Assembly: GCA_944322545.1 (NCBI GenBank)
Contig: CALUPF010000033.1
Span: forward strand, 105,956 to 169,955
From: Candidatus Gastranaerophilales bacterium
GTDB lineage: Bacteria > Cyanobacteriota > Vampirovibrionia > Gastranaerophilales > Gastranaerophilaceae
Reading direction: 5' to 3'
Length of the DNA: 64,000 bases
Shown here: in pieces, positions 27,511-38,625 of the stretch
Layout of the letters: each line of letters begins with the position of its first letter
Numbering within the stretch: the first letter of the stretch is position 1
Translations under genes and position numbers: made by a program
The notes under the pieces: generated by a model
Database searches by the model: none
What the model was told of the DNA's origin: nothing
The model's input: only the letters and a program-made list of their open reading frames with translations

Positions 27511-28350
27511 ATGCTGGATATGAGATATTGTGAACTTAGCAAAGACGGCTTTGGCTGTTGCATGACTGTAAAAGAAACACTTTTCAGTGGTCAATCAGAA
27601 TTTCAAAAAGTTGATATTTTTGATACAGAATCTATGGGAAGAGTCCTCACTTTAGATGGTCTTATGATGACAACTGAACGTGATGAATTTTATTACCACG
27701 AAATGATTTCACATATACCTATGATGAACCACAAAAATCCTGAATCAGTTCTCGTAATTGGTGGTGGTGATGGCGGCACAATTAGAGAAGTTTTAAAACA
27801 TGAAACTGTAAAAAAAGTTGTGCTTTGTGAAATCGATGGAATGGTTGTTGATGCTTGTAAAAAATATCTTCCTACTATCGGTTGTGAACTAGATAACCCA
27901 AAAGTTGAAGTTAGAATTGAAGACGCTATTGAATTCATCAAAGACAAAAAAGCTGAATATGATGTTATTTTAATTGACTCTACAGACCCAATGGGACCAG
28001 GAGAAGGTCTGTTCACAGAAGAATTCTACACTAATGTAAAAGAAGCACTAAAAGAAGGCGGTATAATGGCAGCACAGTCTGAATCTCCATTTATTAATCA
28101 GGCTGAAATGAAAAAGATGTATCCATTATTGAGAAAAGTATTTCCTATCGTTGATACATTTACAGGTCCAATCCCTTCTTATCCTGGTGGCTATTGGAGC
28201 TGGTGTTTCTGTTCTGAAACAGTTAAACCACTTTCTTACATTGATGAAAAAAGAGCTGAAAAAATCGAAAAACAATGCAAGATTTACAACAAAGACTACC
28301 ACCTTGCAAGATTTGCTCTTCCAAATTTCGTCAAAGAACTTGTTAAATAA
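27511..28350 (+). CDS. speE: Polyamine aminopropyltransferase (spermidine synthase)
   Basis: A 279-residue enzyme that moves the aminopropyl group from decarboxylated S-adenosylmethionine to putrescine. The short amino strand domain is followed by the Rossmann core VLVIGGGDGGTIREVLKH and the acidic DVILIDSTDPMGPGEGLFTE, which bind substrate and dcSAM. A PSYPGGYWSW loop is typical. No speD is adjacent. The gene has its own promoter and terminator. Annotation databases often leave the exact polyamine open. Confidence 0.94.
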   Translation: MLDMRYCELSKDGFGCCMTVKETLFSGQSEFQKVDIFDTESMGRVLTLDGLMMTTERDEFYYHEMISHIPMMNHKNPESVLVIGGGDGGTIREVLKHETVKKVVLCEIDGMVVDACKKYLPTIGCELDNPKVEVRIEDAIEFIKDKKAEYDVILIDSTDPMGPGEGLFTEEFYTNVKEALKEGGIMAAQSESPFINQAEMKKMYPLLRKVFPIVDTFTGPIPSYPGGYWSWCFCSETVKPLSYIDEKRAEKIEKQCKIYNKDYHLARFALPNFVKELVK

Positions 28351-28352
28351 AC

Positions 28353-28380
28353 AAAAGCCTCTTTTAAAAGAGGCTTTTTT
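28353..28380. terminator. Terminator of speE, also placed to end the small leftward gene
   Basis: AAAAGCCTCTTTT and AAAAGAGGCTTTT form a nearly loop-less hairpin with T-runs on both sides. Confidence 0.85.
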
Positions 28381-28387
28381 AATACTT

Positions 28388-28480
28388 TTAGTACACTCCA
28401 AACATCGTAGATAATCCCTTGCGACATATAATTGCGCACATTTTTAGGACTTCTTTAATTTGTTCAAGAAATTTTTCCAT
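28388..28480 (-). CDS. Candidate 30-residue small protein
   Basis: On the minus strand an ATG at 28480 is preceded by AGGAAGG about seven bases away, a strong ribosome site in an otherwise empty gap. The 31-codon frame runs MEKFLEQIKEVLKM, then a Cys-containing hydrophobic middle CAIICRKG, and ends before the two-way terminator at 28353-28380. The charged amphipathic start and short hydrophobic middle could associate with a membrane. It is too short to assign, and could be a leader peptide or chance. Confidence 0.45.
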   Translation of the reverse strand: MEKFLEQIKEVLKMCAIICRKGLSTMFGVY

Positions 28481-28552
28481 AATGCAGCCTTCCTGACAAT
28501 TCAAAATTTGCTCACACCATGGATAATGCCCAAATTTCTAATTCAATAAACA

Positions 28553-29392
28553 CTAGTATATAACTAAGAATGATTTTAGTTTTCTAGCATTTTTATCCTT
28601 ATCAGAAACAATTTCTAGATTTTTATAATCAGGATTTTTGGTACCTTTAAAGTTTAAAGAAGTTGAGCCACCGCCGTCAAAATTCATTGCTTTTTCTAAT
28701 CCCAAATCACGACAAACATCAGACAATTCAGGCAATGTCAATTTGTGTTTTGTCGTTGCAATTACTATATAAAGGTCATCACCTTTTATACCTATTGCAG
28801 TTCTTGCACATTTTTTCAATGCAGAAATGGAATCACGAACAACAGCCCCATCTTTTTTTGAAACAAAATATTCTTCTTCAAGTCTTAAATCTGGGTACAA
28901 CAATGGACCGGCTTGAATTGAATGAACCAACTCACATTTAAAAGGAATCCTTGTTTTATGAGATGTAATATCAAATTTTGTCTTACCATTACAATCCATT
29001 ATTCTAAATTCTGTTCTGTTCAAAATTTTAGACATATAAGGTTCTAATGCTTTGTTGTTCATAAGGTTTTCATTCTCTGTTGGATCTAATACAACATCTT
29101 TGTTTATAACGACATAAGAAGAAGTCCCATGGTTTTTAGGGTCAAAATATCCGGCATTTATAACAAGTTCAGCATTAGTGCTTTTAAAAACATCTTTATT
29201 GGTGGTCAAAAGCTTTGTAATGTAAGGTTCAATTCTAGAATTTCTAGCGGCAGGTATGTGAATAACATACAAACCTTTGTCATTAGAAATTTCAATATTA
29301 CTGCAAGCATTACAAACCAGATTTGCAAACGCCTTATCACAACAAAAAACAATTGCTAAAAGCAAAACCATTACAGAAACTATTTTTTTCAT
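28553..29392 (-). CDS. Secreted phosphodiester glycosidase family protein (NAGPA domain)
   Basis: A 279-residue protein with a signal peptide (residues 1-23, IVSVMVLLLAIVFCC, cleaved near AFA). The mature part is one PF09992 domain: VINAGYFDPKNHGTSSYV early, then SIQAGPLLYP, TAIGIKGDDLYIVIAT and MNFDGGGSTSLNF. Relatives cleave sugar phosphodiesters (human uncovering enzyme) or act on cell-surface glycans. Four Cys residues in the mature chain could form disulfides. AAGGTG sits six bases before the ATG. It lies downstream of lptF and could be cotranscribed (gap 11 bases). Confidence 0.86.
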   Translation of the reverse strand: MKKIVSVMVLLLAIVFCCDKAFANLVCNACSNIEISNDKGLYVIHIPAARNSRIEPYITKLLTTNKDVFKSTNAELVINAGYFDPKNHGTSSYVVINKDVVLDPTENENLMNNKALEPYMSKILNRTEFRIMDCNGKTKFDITSHKTRIPFKCELVHSIQAGPLLYPDLRLEEEYFVSKKDGAVVRDSISALKKCARTAIGIKGDDLYIVIATTKHKLTLPELSDVCRDLGLEKAMNFDGGGSTSLNFKGTKNPDYKNLEIVSDKDKNARKLKSFLVIY

Positions 29393-29403
29393 TTTGCACC
29401 TTC

Positions 29404-30528
29404 TTACAAATCTTTTATCTTTTTAAATATGAAAATTGCGATAAATATAGCTATTGGCTGTATTGATGAGGTCAAATATGGACTTAAAATCCCTTTTTCT
29501 GCACACATGTCAAAAAATGGCAGTGTTATGTAATACCCAAATACAATACCTATACCGATTACAAAGTTCACTAGTTTTTGTTCTCTTGGTTTGCTAAAGC
29601 CTAACAAACAGCCAAGAACGGCAAATAAAACACATATAGCTGAATGGAAATACCTTTGCAGGTATTTATTCAACATAAACCTATATTCGTCTTTCAGCCC
29701 TTCTTCATGTAACATCTTAATATAATCTGTAATTTCAGTATTATTCAATTCGCGATCTCGCTTAGTCGAATAAGCCATGAGCTTATACGCAACATTGGCT
29801 TTTTCCCCACTTAAGATCTGTTCAGATTTTTCATTTGTAATACTTTTAAATACACCATCTTCAGCCACATCGTATTTTTTAACATTATGAACAACCCAAC
29901 TGTCTTTTGTGTAAACAGCATAATCAGCCTGTAAGATACTATCTAAAACACTAGTATTCATATATTGACTTGAATCAAAATTCAAAATCAAAGGTTTGCT
30001 GATTTGATCATCGTGATAAGAAGGCACAATGATAATCTTTTTTAAAGTATCTTTATCAACACGTTCTGTGAAAACAAAATGTGTTTGATAACGTTCATTT
30101 TTTAAATCATTAATTCTTTTTTCACTGTATGGAATCAAAGTGTTATATAAAGAAAAACATAAAACTGACACAAATACACTTAAAACTACAATAGGATAAA
30201 CTATTCTCCAAAAAGAAAGCCCAATGCCTCTTAAAACAGTTAGTTCAGAATCTTTAGTCAGCTTGTCAAAAGTAAAAAGTGTTCCTAAAAGCAAACCAAC
30301 AGGCAACGCTTTTCCAACAATTTTAGGCACTTCATAAACTAAAAGCTGTATCGCAACCCAAGGAGTATAAACACCAGCCAACGTTCTTTTGATAACTTTC
30401 AAAAGAGTTTCAGGAGCAATCCAAATTACTACAAATAGGAAAATACAAACTAACGTAGCAGCAAAAACCTGCTTAGTAATATATCCATCAAAAATTTTAA
30501 AAGGTAACTCAATCTTTGGGATTTTCAT
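29404..30528 (-). CDS. LPS export permease, LptF/LptG family
   Basis: A 374-residue YjgP/YjgQ protein with membrane segments near residues 18-38, 58-80, 100-125 and three at the end (280-370), around a large periplasmic beta-jellyroll domain (residues ~130-270). GLLLGTLFTFDKLTKDSELT matches the family's coupling helix. With LptB it forms the inner-membrane part of the LPS extractor. Only one permease is visible here, so the second may be elsewhere, or this protein may act as a homodimer. The start overlaps the lptB stop by one base. Confidence 0.9.
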   Translation of the reverse strand: MKIPKIELPFKIFDGYITKQVFAATLVCIFLFVVIWIAPETLLKVIKRTLAGVYTPWVAIQLLVYEVPKIVGKALPVGLLLGTLFTFDKLTKDSELTVLRGIGLSFWRIVYPIVVLSVFVSVLCFSLYNTLIPYSEKRINDLKNERYQTHFVFTERVDKDTLKKIIIVPSYHDDQISKPLILNFDSSQYMNTSVLDSILQADYAVYTKDSWVVHNVKKYDVAEDGVFKSITNEKSEQILSGEKANVAYKLMAYSTKRDRELNNTEITDYIKMLHEEGLKDEYRFMLNKYLQRYFHSAICVLFAVLGCLLGFSKPREQKLVNFVIGIGIVFGYYITLPFFDMCAEKGILSPYLTSSIQPIAIFIAIFIFKKIKDL

Positions 30529-31253
30529 TACAGTGTAAAATCCTTTCCTAAGTAGAACTGTTTAGCAACAGGGTCATTTGCAACTTCCACACTTTTACCC
30601 TGAATTTTAATTTTTCCATCAAAAATTACGTAAGCTCTATCTGTAATAGACAATGTAGCTTTAGGGTTATGGTCAGTAATTAAAACTCCTAAGCCTTTTT
30701 CTTCTGAAAGTTTTCTGATATTGTCTTTAATCTCTCCAATGGCAATAGGGTCAATACCTGTGAATGGTTCATCTAGCAAGATAAACTCAGGACTAGCAGC
30801 CAACGCTCTAGCTAACTCAACCCTTCTTCTTTCACCACCTGATAATGATATAGCGGAGAATTTTCTTTTTTTCTCCATACCAAACTCATTCAATAAGTCT
30901 TCTAGTTTTTGTTTTTTCTCTTCTTCATTCAATTTATCATTCATTTGCAAAACGAGTTTTATATTATCCTCAACAGACAATTTTCTAAAAATAGAAGCCT
31001 CTTGAGGAAGATATCCAATACCCTCTTTAGCACGAATGTTCATAGGCACATCAGTTAAGTCCTTATCACCTAAAAAAACCTTACCACCATTCGCCTTAAC
31101 AAGTCCCACAACCATATAAAAAGTCGTAGTTTTACCTGCTCCATTTGGACCTAAAAGCCCAACAACTTCACCTTTGTTAACTTCAAAACTTATGTCATTA
31201 ACAACAGTTCTGTCACCATATACTTTAACAAGATTTTTTGCCGTAATTTTCAT
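30528..31253 (-). CDS. lptB: LPS export ABC transporter ATPase LptB
   Basis: A 241-residue ABC ATPase. Walker A is GPNGAGKTT, the Q-loop follows in GYLPQEASIFRKLSV, the signature is LSGGERRRVELARALA, Walker B is FILLDEPFTGIDP, and the switch His is in LITDHN. The LPQEASIFRKL segment and total length are typical of LptB. It powers LPS extraction with the downstream LptF/G protein, showing that the cell has an LPS-type outer membrane. Confidence 0.93.
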   Translation of the reverse strand: MKITAKNLVKVYGDRTVVNDISFEVNKGEVVGLLGPNGAGKTTTFYMVVGLVKANGGKVFLGDKDLTDVPMNIRAKEGIGYLPQEASIFRKLSVEDNIKLVLQMNDKLNEEEKKQKLEDLLNEFGMEKKRKFSAISLSGGERRRVELARALAASPEFILLDEPFTGIDPIAIGEIKDNIRKLSEEKGLGVLITDHNPKATLSITDRAYVIFDGKIKIQGKSVEVANDPVAKQFYLGKDFTL

Positions 31254-31295
31254 AGATTAATTCCACCTTTTATCTATAAAGAATACCACAAAAAT

Positions 31296-32045
31296 CTAAG
31301 CTTGTTTATCAATATTTTGAGGTTTATTTTCTGCAGCAGCTTTTGGAGCTTCCATATGCAAAGCTTTCATAACCGGATGCAAGATCAAATGACTCAATTC
31401 AGGAGCAAGCAAAGTTAAGCCTACAACTGAACCGACAATTGAGCTCATCTCAATTCCACCTTTGCCTATGAAAAATTGTCTGAAAAAGTCATTTTCTCTA
31501 TCACTATTAAGTAGCTTTTGAATAAATGCTTCTTTACTTCCATATTCTTTTTTAACTAAGTCCCAATTTGTATTTTTCTCAATTGAAGTTAAAAGCTTTT
31601 GGGCCAAATCATTGGTCTTGTCTTGTCTTTTCGCAGGACTTAAGTGGCTTAAATTATGCAAAGCAACCAGGCTTTTTTCATTTTTAAAAATATCTATTGA
31701 ACATTTTTCAATTCCAGGCAATTTATCAGTTTTAGTTATAGACTTAAGAAATTCTGGGTGCTTATTAAGTTTGTTACAAAGTTTTTTAAATATCGCAAAA
31801 CCACCTTTTTTAAAAGTAACTGGAATAACAGCAAGATAAATACCCAAACATAATGTTTGATATAAAAGTTCTTTTACTGCTGAATATTTTCTAGTTTCTT
31901 TATCTACATGTGTGTCAGCCAAAGTGAAAGCCGGACGACCCACAGCCTTCAAACCTGTTTCAATTGACACCTGTGCAGTTGTATTTTGAATGAGGTTTTG
32001 GAATCCATTTTTTGATATCAAATGTACAAAAGTATTAGTAATCAT
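31296..32045 (-). CDS. Unknown membrane protein, tandem paralogue 2
   Basis: A 249-residue protein with hydrophobic segments near residues 62-82 and 200-225. The stretch GRPAFTLADTHVDKETRKYS matches RPLFTMMDKESDPQVKKYA in the gene before it, and LLAPELSHLILHPVMKAL matches LIPLACNLLLNPIMKGV, so the two arose by duplication. This copy carries an extra charged helical insertion (residues ~85-195). Its ATG lies directly after the stop of the first copy. No family is recognised. Confidence 0.75.
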   Translation of the reverse strand: MITNTFVHLISKNGFQNLIQNTTAQVSIETGLKAVGRPAFTLADTHVDKETRKYSAVKELLYQTLCLGIYLAVIPVTFKKGGFAIFKKLCNKLNKHPEFLKSITKTDKLPGIEKCSIDIFKNEKSLVALHNLSHLSPAKRQDKTNDLAQKLLTSIEKNTNWDLVKKEYGSKEAFIQKLLNSDRENDFFRQFFIGKGGIEMSSIVGSVVGLTLLAPELSHLILHPVMKALHMEAPKAAAENKPQNIDKQA

Positions 32046-32651
32046 CTACACCCCAACTTTCATATTGCCGCCATTATATGGGGTATATTTATTTTGTAAA
32101 ACTTGTAAAAGACTGTTTGGACCTTTAATTGAAGACAAATTAGAAACTTGTTGACTTACCTGAGGTTTAGATAGTTCAGGTACAACATTTTCTTTGATAT
32201 CTAATTTATTATCTGTTTGTTTTTTCTTGCCAGTGATTTTCGCTACACCCTTCATAATAGGATTTAGCAACAAATTACAAGCTAAAGGTATCAAAAACAC
32301 AGCACTGACACATACGCCTAAAAACTCAACACCATGAGTAATTTTGCCTAATGAACCACCAGATTTCTTTTGCAAATATTTAGATACAGGATTAACAAGA
32401 AGCTTATTTGTCAAAATATACGTAGAAGCAGCAACTACCTCAGTTAAGCCTTCTCTAAATGCAGCATACTTTTTAACTTGAGGATCAGATTCTTTATCCA
32501 TCATTGTAAAAAGTGGTCTATTAATACCTTTAAAAATAGCTATTGCAAGCACTGCATTTAAAGGATCGTTGTGATCCCCCAAATTATATGCGGCTTTCGC
32601 TATTTTTTTCAGTATAGGATTTAAATTTCCTGATCCCATTGGTTTTAACAA
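32046..32651 (-). CDS. Unknown membrane protein, tandem paralogue 1
   Basis: A 201-residue protein with hydrophobic segments near residues 65-85 and 108-132 and a polar, probably disordered tail from ~140. It shares two blocks with the next gene (see the entry at 31296). It lies first in a two-gene leftward unit. The amino end is Asn- and Pro-rich with no classical signal peptide. The function is unknown. Confidence 0.75.
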   Translation of the reverse strand: MLKPMGSGNLNPILKKIAKAAYNLGDHNDPLNAVLAIAIFKGINRPLFTMMDKESDPQVKKYAAFREGLTEVVAASTYILTNKLLVNPVSKYLQKKSGGSLGKITHGVEFLGVCVSAVFLIPLACNLLLNPIMKGVAKITGKKKQTDNKLDIKENVVPELSKPQVSQQVSNLSSIKGPNSLLQVLQNKYTPYNGGNMKVGV

Positions 32652-32907
32652 CTTTCTTATAAAATAAGCTACGCTTCACACTTTATAAATTCACTCAAAT
32701 ACATGAAGTTCGAACATATAAAAAAATGCTAATTGATGGCTGTGTTCTTAATATTTTTTCACAAAAACTAATAAAAACCAATATTTAGATGTATATTGCT
32801 TAAAACTTGTTAAAACTAAGACTTTATGCTTAAATTATACTGTGTGCAACTTAAAATAGTGCACTTTAGCTGCTTTTAAAGCAATTTTAGAATACTGGAG
32901 GACATTA

Positions 32908-34490
<1,583 letters not shown>

Positions 34491-36164
34491 TTAAAAACTA
34501 GCTGGAATTTCTATAATAAATTCAGTACCTTTATTTTTTTCCGACTCAAAATAGATTTTTCCATTATGTTTTTCAACGATTTTCTTTGATATAGCTAATC
34601 CTAAACCTGTTCCAATACCAACTTGTTTAGTTGTGGTACCTGCTGAAAATATTTTATCCTTAATTTTTTCGTCTATACCCTCACCAGTATCTTTAATTTT
34701 CACAATCAATGTTTCATTTTCAAAATCAGTTGAAATTGTTATTGTTCCACCGTTTGTCATACTTTGACATGCATTAATTAAAATATTCATAAAGACCTGA
34801 TTTAACATATTTGGATAGCATTTAATCGTCGGAATTTTTGAATAATTTTTAACAATTTCAATTTTATTTTTAGTTTCGTGTTTTATAAGCTCTAGAGTCA
34901 AATCTAGCTCATTGTTTATATCAGCTAATTGCAAATCTGCTTCATCCAACCTTACAAATTTCTTCAAACTTTTCACTATACCGCTGATTCTTTTTATCGC
35001 TTCTTTATCGATTTTGTTTATATCTTCAAAAATTTCAAGATTTGAAGTATCCTCAGGCATTTTTTTTATGAGTTTTTCTAAAATATCATTATTTGCATTG
35101 ATTGAAGCTAGAGGTGTATTAATTTCATGGGCAACCCCAGCTACCAACTGACCTAATGATGCCATTTTCTCTGAATTTATTAATTGAATTTGAGTTTCTT
35201 TCAACTCCGTAAGTGTTTTTTCCAGTTCTTCATTTTTTTGTTTAACCTGTGAAAATAAAGAAGCCTGAACAATTGCTGATGCTAATTGAGAAGCAATAGA
35301 TTGCAGTACATCATTTTGTGACTCATCTATATATTTTTGATTAGTATAAATTATCAAAACACCTAAAATATCATGCAACTTATAAACAGGGATTATTATT
35401 CTCGTTAACTGAGCGGGGAAAGTCAGGTTGCTATTTAAATAGTCTTTGATACATGATGAAACTTTAATTTTTTTCGCCCATATAGATTTTCTTGTGTCTT
35501 GAGAAAACTCGGCTTTCTCGCCAATAACACTTTTATATTGATTTGGGTGAACTTGCTCTATAAAAAAACTATTTTCCTTCACGCCTGCATAATAAACCTT
35601 TACAGCCCCAAAAAGGTTAAAAAGCTCCTTTAATGCAGAATTTAGAATTTTATTTAAATCCATAGATTCACGAATTACATTAGAAATTCTATGCATTAAT
35701 GCAAGTTTAACAGTTTGAGTTTGCGCCTTTTGTTGTAAATCAGCAAATTTACGATTTTCTTCAACCAGGTTCAAATATTGCTGTCTAATAAATGAATATT
35801 TTTTTTCTGATTCTTCAAAAAGCATATCATTTGTAATGTTTTTGAAAAATATAATTTTATAATCACCTGAATAAAAAGAATTAATCAAATAATAATAAGT
35901 TTTTTCTTTCGCTTGATAAAGTGCATTCGCAGTAAAATTCTCTTTTGACTCAATAGCAAAACTTACAGGATTTGAACTTAAAATGTCATCTGAATCAAGA
36001 ATACAAACATCAAAAGAAAAATAATTAGAAAATTTATCTAGATTTTTTATATTTCCAAAATTTTTAATGAAATACAGATTTTTAAAAACAATTTTTGAAC
36101 TGCTATCTAAAACCAACACAGCAGTTGAAAAATTGTTGTATAAACTAAAATCATTACTCAACAT
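34491..36164 (-). CDS. PAS/GAF-containing sensor histidine kinase, orphan
   Basis: A 557-residue soluble kinase. Residues ~1-120 look PAS-like, a coiled coil follows (~125-160), then a GAF-like domain (~165-310) and a second coiled coil. The H-box is LVAGVAHEINTPLASINAN (His near residue 345). The ATPase has N-box FMNILINACQSM, G1 IKDTGEGID and G2 GIGTGLGLAISKKI. With no membrane span it senses an internal signal. No response regulator is adjacent. Its stop abuts the stop of tgt. Confidence 0.88.
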   Translation of the reverse strand: MLSNDFSLYNNFSTAVLVLDSSSKIVFKNLYFIKNFGNIKNLDKFSNYFSFDVCILDSDDILSSNPVSFAIESKENFTANALYQAKEKTYYYLINSFYSGDYKIIFFKNITNDMLFEESEKKYSFIRQQYLNLVEENRKFADLQQKAQTQTVKLALMHRISNVIRESMDLNKILNSALKELFNLFGAVKVYYAGVKENSFFIEQVHPNQYKSVIGEKAEFSQDTRKSIWAKKIKVSSCIKDYLNSNLTFPAQLTRIIIPVYKLHDILGVLIIYTNQKYIDESQNDVLQSIASQLASAIVQASLFSQVKQKNEELEKTLTELKETQIQLINSEKMASLGQLVAGVAHEINTPLASINANNDILEKLIKKMPEDTSNLEIFEDINKIDKEAIKRISGIVKSLKKFVRLDEADLQLADINNELDLTLELIKHETKNKIEIVKNYSKIPTIKCYPNMLNQVFMNILINACQSMTNGGTITISTDFENETLIVKIKDTGEGIDEKIKDKIFSAGTTTKQVGIGTGLGLAISKKIVEKHNGKIYFESEKNKGTEFIIEIPASF

Positions 36165-36181
36165 AAAACTATTTTATCATC

Positions 36182-36640
36182 TTATTGAAGAATCAAAAAA
36201 TGTATTACATAAGAAACAACTATACCAACAACAGCACCCATAAAAACTTCTAAAGGTGTGTGACCTAAAAGCTCCTTAAGTTTTTCACCGGCTGCAGAAG
36301 GTCTATGAGCATAAAACTCTTCCATGACTCTATTCATTGTAGCCGCAATTTTACCGGCTGAACGTCTTATTCCAGCTGCGTCATACATAACAACAAATGC
36401 ATAACCTAAAGCTAAAGCGAACATTACAGAATTCATGCCTTCAATATATCCGATTGTAAATGAAAGAGACATAACTCCAGCGCTATGAGAACTAGGCATT
36501 CCACCCGTAGTTGTGAAAATTTTGAAGTTTATTTTTTTATGTAAAATCAAAAAATAAATCATTTTCAAAACTTGTGCAATAAATGCAGCTATTAAAGCAT
36601 TTCCAAGTACTTCTATTGCTGTACCCATTTGGTAGATCAC
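36182..36640 (-). CDS. Divergent PAP2-family membrane protein (DUF212)
   Basis: A 152-residue protein with about four membrane segments. The TTGGMPSSHSAGVMSLSF and DAAGIRRSAGKIA motifs match the divergent PAP2 family (PF02681), whose Ser-His pattern resembles lipid phosphatases. The gene directly follows a polyprenyl synthase (one-base overlap), which suggests it removes phosphate from an isoprenoid diphosphate or handles a lipid carrier. That substrate is inferred from position. Confidence 0.9.
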   Translation of the reverse strand: MIYQMGTAIEVLGNALIAAFIAQVLKMIYFLILHKKINFKIFTTTGGMPSSHSAGVMSLSFTIGYIEGMNSVMFALALGYAFVVMYDAAGIRRSAGKIAATMNRVMEEFYAHRPSAAGEKLKELLGHTPLEVFMGAVVGIVVSYVIHFLILQ

Positions 36641-37527
36641 TATTTAACCCTTTCATCAATACTGTTTACGATAGCTATTAAAATATCAGATTTAATATTA
36701 TTCTTTTCTAATATACCACAAGCCTGCTCACAAAGTGAATGCAATTGTTTTTTGGACTCTTCTAGTCCGTAAAAGCGCACGTAAGTAGCTTTTCCTTCTT
36801 CTTCGTCCTTGCCTGGAGTTTTACCAAGCTCTTCTAAAGTTGATGTCACATCTAAAATGTCATCCATGATTTGGAAAGCCAAACCAAATTTCTCAGCAAA
36901 CTCAGTAACAGCTTTTATTTTATCTTCATCAGCACCAGCTAAAATAGCACCCATTCTCATTGCAAGCTTGAATAAAGCACCTGTTTTGTTTTCATGGATA
37001 TATTTTAAGGTTTCTTTAGAAATTTCTTTTCCTTCAGATTCTATATCAACAACTTGTCCGCCAATAAGCTTTGAAGCACCGGCATTTATAAGAAATTCTT
37101 CTAGAACTCTTAAAAGTCTAGTTTCACTAACTGTTTTCGGTGTATTTTGAAGTATCACCTGTGGCGCGAAAGATAACAATGCATCCCCAGCTAACACAGC
37201 TATTGCCTCTCCAAAAACTTTGTGATTAGTGAGTTTTCCTCTTCTATAATCATCATTGTCCATACAAGGCAAATCATCATGTATTAAACTTTGAGAATGC
37301 AACATCTCAATTGCACAAGCTGCAGGAATAGCCTGTTCAAAAGTGCCTGATAAAACACGACAAGTTTCTAAAACCAAAATTGGTCTCAATCTTTTACCAC
37401 CTGCCAAAACTGAATATCTCATAGATTCCCAAATTTTTTCAGGATATTCAACAGGAATAAATTTATCTAAATTTTCTTCAACGAGTTTTATATAATCGTT
37501 CATTTTTTGTTTAATTTCAGGATTCAT
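36640..37527 (-). CDS. Polyprenyl (farnesyl/geranylgeranyl) diphosphate synthase
   Basis: A 295-residue all-helical prenyltransferase. The first Asp-rich motif is DDLPCMDNDDYRRG (about residues 81-94) and the second is FQIMDDILDVT (about 217-227). GGKRLRP near residue 40 binds the diphosphate. Aromatic residues ahead of the first motif would set chain length but do not give a firm answer; length and the DDLPCMD form favour the IspA/CrtE short-chain group. It sits between rsgA and the PAP2-like gene in one leftward unit. Confidence 0.92.
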   Translation of the reverse strand: MNPEIKQKMNDYIKLVEENLDKFIPVEYPEKIWESMRYSVLAGGKRLRPILVLETCRVLSGTFEQAIPAACAIEMLHSQSLIHDDLPCMDNDDYRRGKLTNHKVFGEAIAVLAGDALLSFAPQVILQNTPKTVSETRLLRVLEEFLINAGASKLIGGQVVDIESEGKEISKETLKYIHENKTGALFKLAMRMGAILAGADEDKIKAVTEFAEKFGLAFQIMDDILDVTSTLEELGKTPGKDEEEGKATYVRFYGLEESKKQLHSLCEQACGILEKNNIKSDILIAIVNSIDERVK

Positions 37528-38529
37528 CTATATTTCCTTATCTATATTTTGATTTGTCTTTTTTCGTGAAATTTGTCGTTTTTTGCTGCTAATTTTTGTA
37601 ATTTGTTTGTTATGAACAAACTTTGCTCGAGTTTCAGTTTTTTTACCACCATAAGTGACTTGTTTTTTATACTCTTTCGCTTCTTTTACAAATTGAAGAT
37701 AGCTCGAATACCTCGTTTCATCAATTTTATCAATGTTAGCTAAAACATTGCAACCAGTCTCTTGCTCATGAAGACAATCTGAAAACTTGCAATCATCTTC
37801 TAATGGAGCAATTTCTCTAAACAAACCACCAACTTCAGCAGGCATCAAAAAATCAAACCTTAACTGACTAAACCCAGGAGTGTCAACAATTTGTGCGTTA
37901 TCTTCAAGCTTGATAATCTCACAATGTCTTGTAGTATGAGTTCCTCTTTCAGTTTTTTCAGAAACCTGTTTTGTTTTTAAGTTTAAATTAGGACAAATCG
38001 CATTAACCAAAGAAGATTTTCCAACACCTGATGAACCGCACAAAACGGTAATTTTGTCCTTCAAGTATGCTTTAAATTCATTTATACCATTACCTTCTAT
38101 AGCTGAGGTAAAAATTATATCGTAACCTAAAGGCTCATAAATAGATTTTATTTTAGAGATAATCTCTTCTTCACCTTCTAAATCATTTTTGTTAAAACAC
38201 AAAACCGGATGCAAATTGTAATATTCACAAAAACAAAGGTATCTGTTTAGCTGTTCGAAATCCAAATCAGGCTCTTTGATAGCAGAAACTATAATAACTC
38301 TATCAATATTCGCAACTTTAGGACGAGGGATATAATTTTTTCTTTTTAAAACTTTTGAAATAAAAGCCTGTTTAGAATCAAAATTGAGCTGTTCTAACTC
38401 AACATAATCACCAACAAAAATCTGTTCTTTTTGTTTTTTCAAAATCTCTCTGATTTTACACTCAAATATACCCTCTTCGGTATTAACATAATAAAAATCA
38501 GAATGTATTTTAAAAATGTGTCCCTTCAT
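37528..38529 (-). CDS. rsgA: Ribosome small-subunit-dependent GTPase RsgA
   Basis: A 333-residue circularly permuted GTPase that helps finish the 30S subunit. An amino OB-fold is followed by G4 (CFNKNDLE), then G1 (CGSSGVGKSSLVNA) and G3 (VDTPGFSQL), in the permuted order that defines the family. The zinc site lies in DCKFSDCLHEQETGCNV. The last ~40 residues are an unusually basic tail (SSKKRQISRKKTNQN) that could add RNA contact. The next gene's ATG begins right after its stop. Confidence 0.95.
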   Translation of the reverse strand: MKGHIFKIHSDFYYVNTEEGIFECKIREILKKQKEQIFVGDYVELEQLNFDSKQAFISKVLKRKNYIPRPKVANIDRVIIVSAIKEPDLDFEQLNRYLCFCEYYNLHPVLCFNKNDLEGEEEIISKIKSIYEPLGYDIIFTSAIEGNGINEFKAYLKDKITVLCGSSGVGKSSLVNAICPNLNLKTKQVSEKTERGTHTTRHCEIIKLEDNAQIVDTPGFSQLRFDFLMPAEVGGLFREIAPLEDDCKFSDCLHEQETGCNVLANIDKIDETRYSSYLQFVKEAKEYKKQVTYGGKKTETRAKFVHNKQITKISSKKRQISRKKTNQNIDKEI

Positions 38530-38625
38530 TTTATTAATTATAACTTAATAGGTTCAAATGTGTATGTAAAAATTTTTTGATGATAAAATAGAAATTAAAG
38601 AAGCAATAAAATAAAGGAATTAAGA

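Noticed and set aside
28126..28401. Minus-strand 91-codon frame across the end of speE
   Set aside because: It is antisense to the conserved speE carboxy end and the speE terminator and has no ribosome site.
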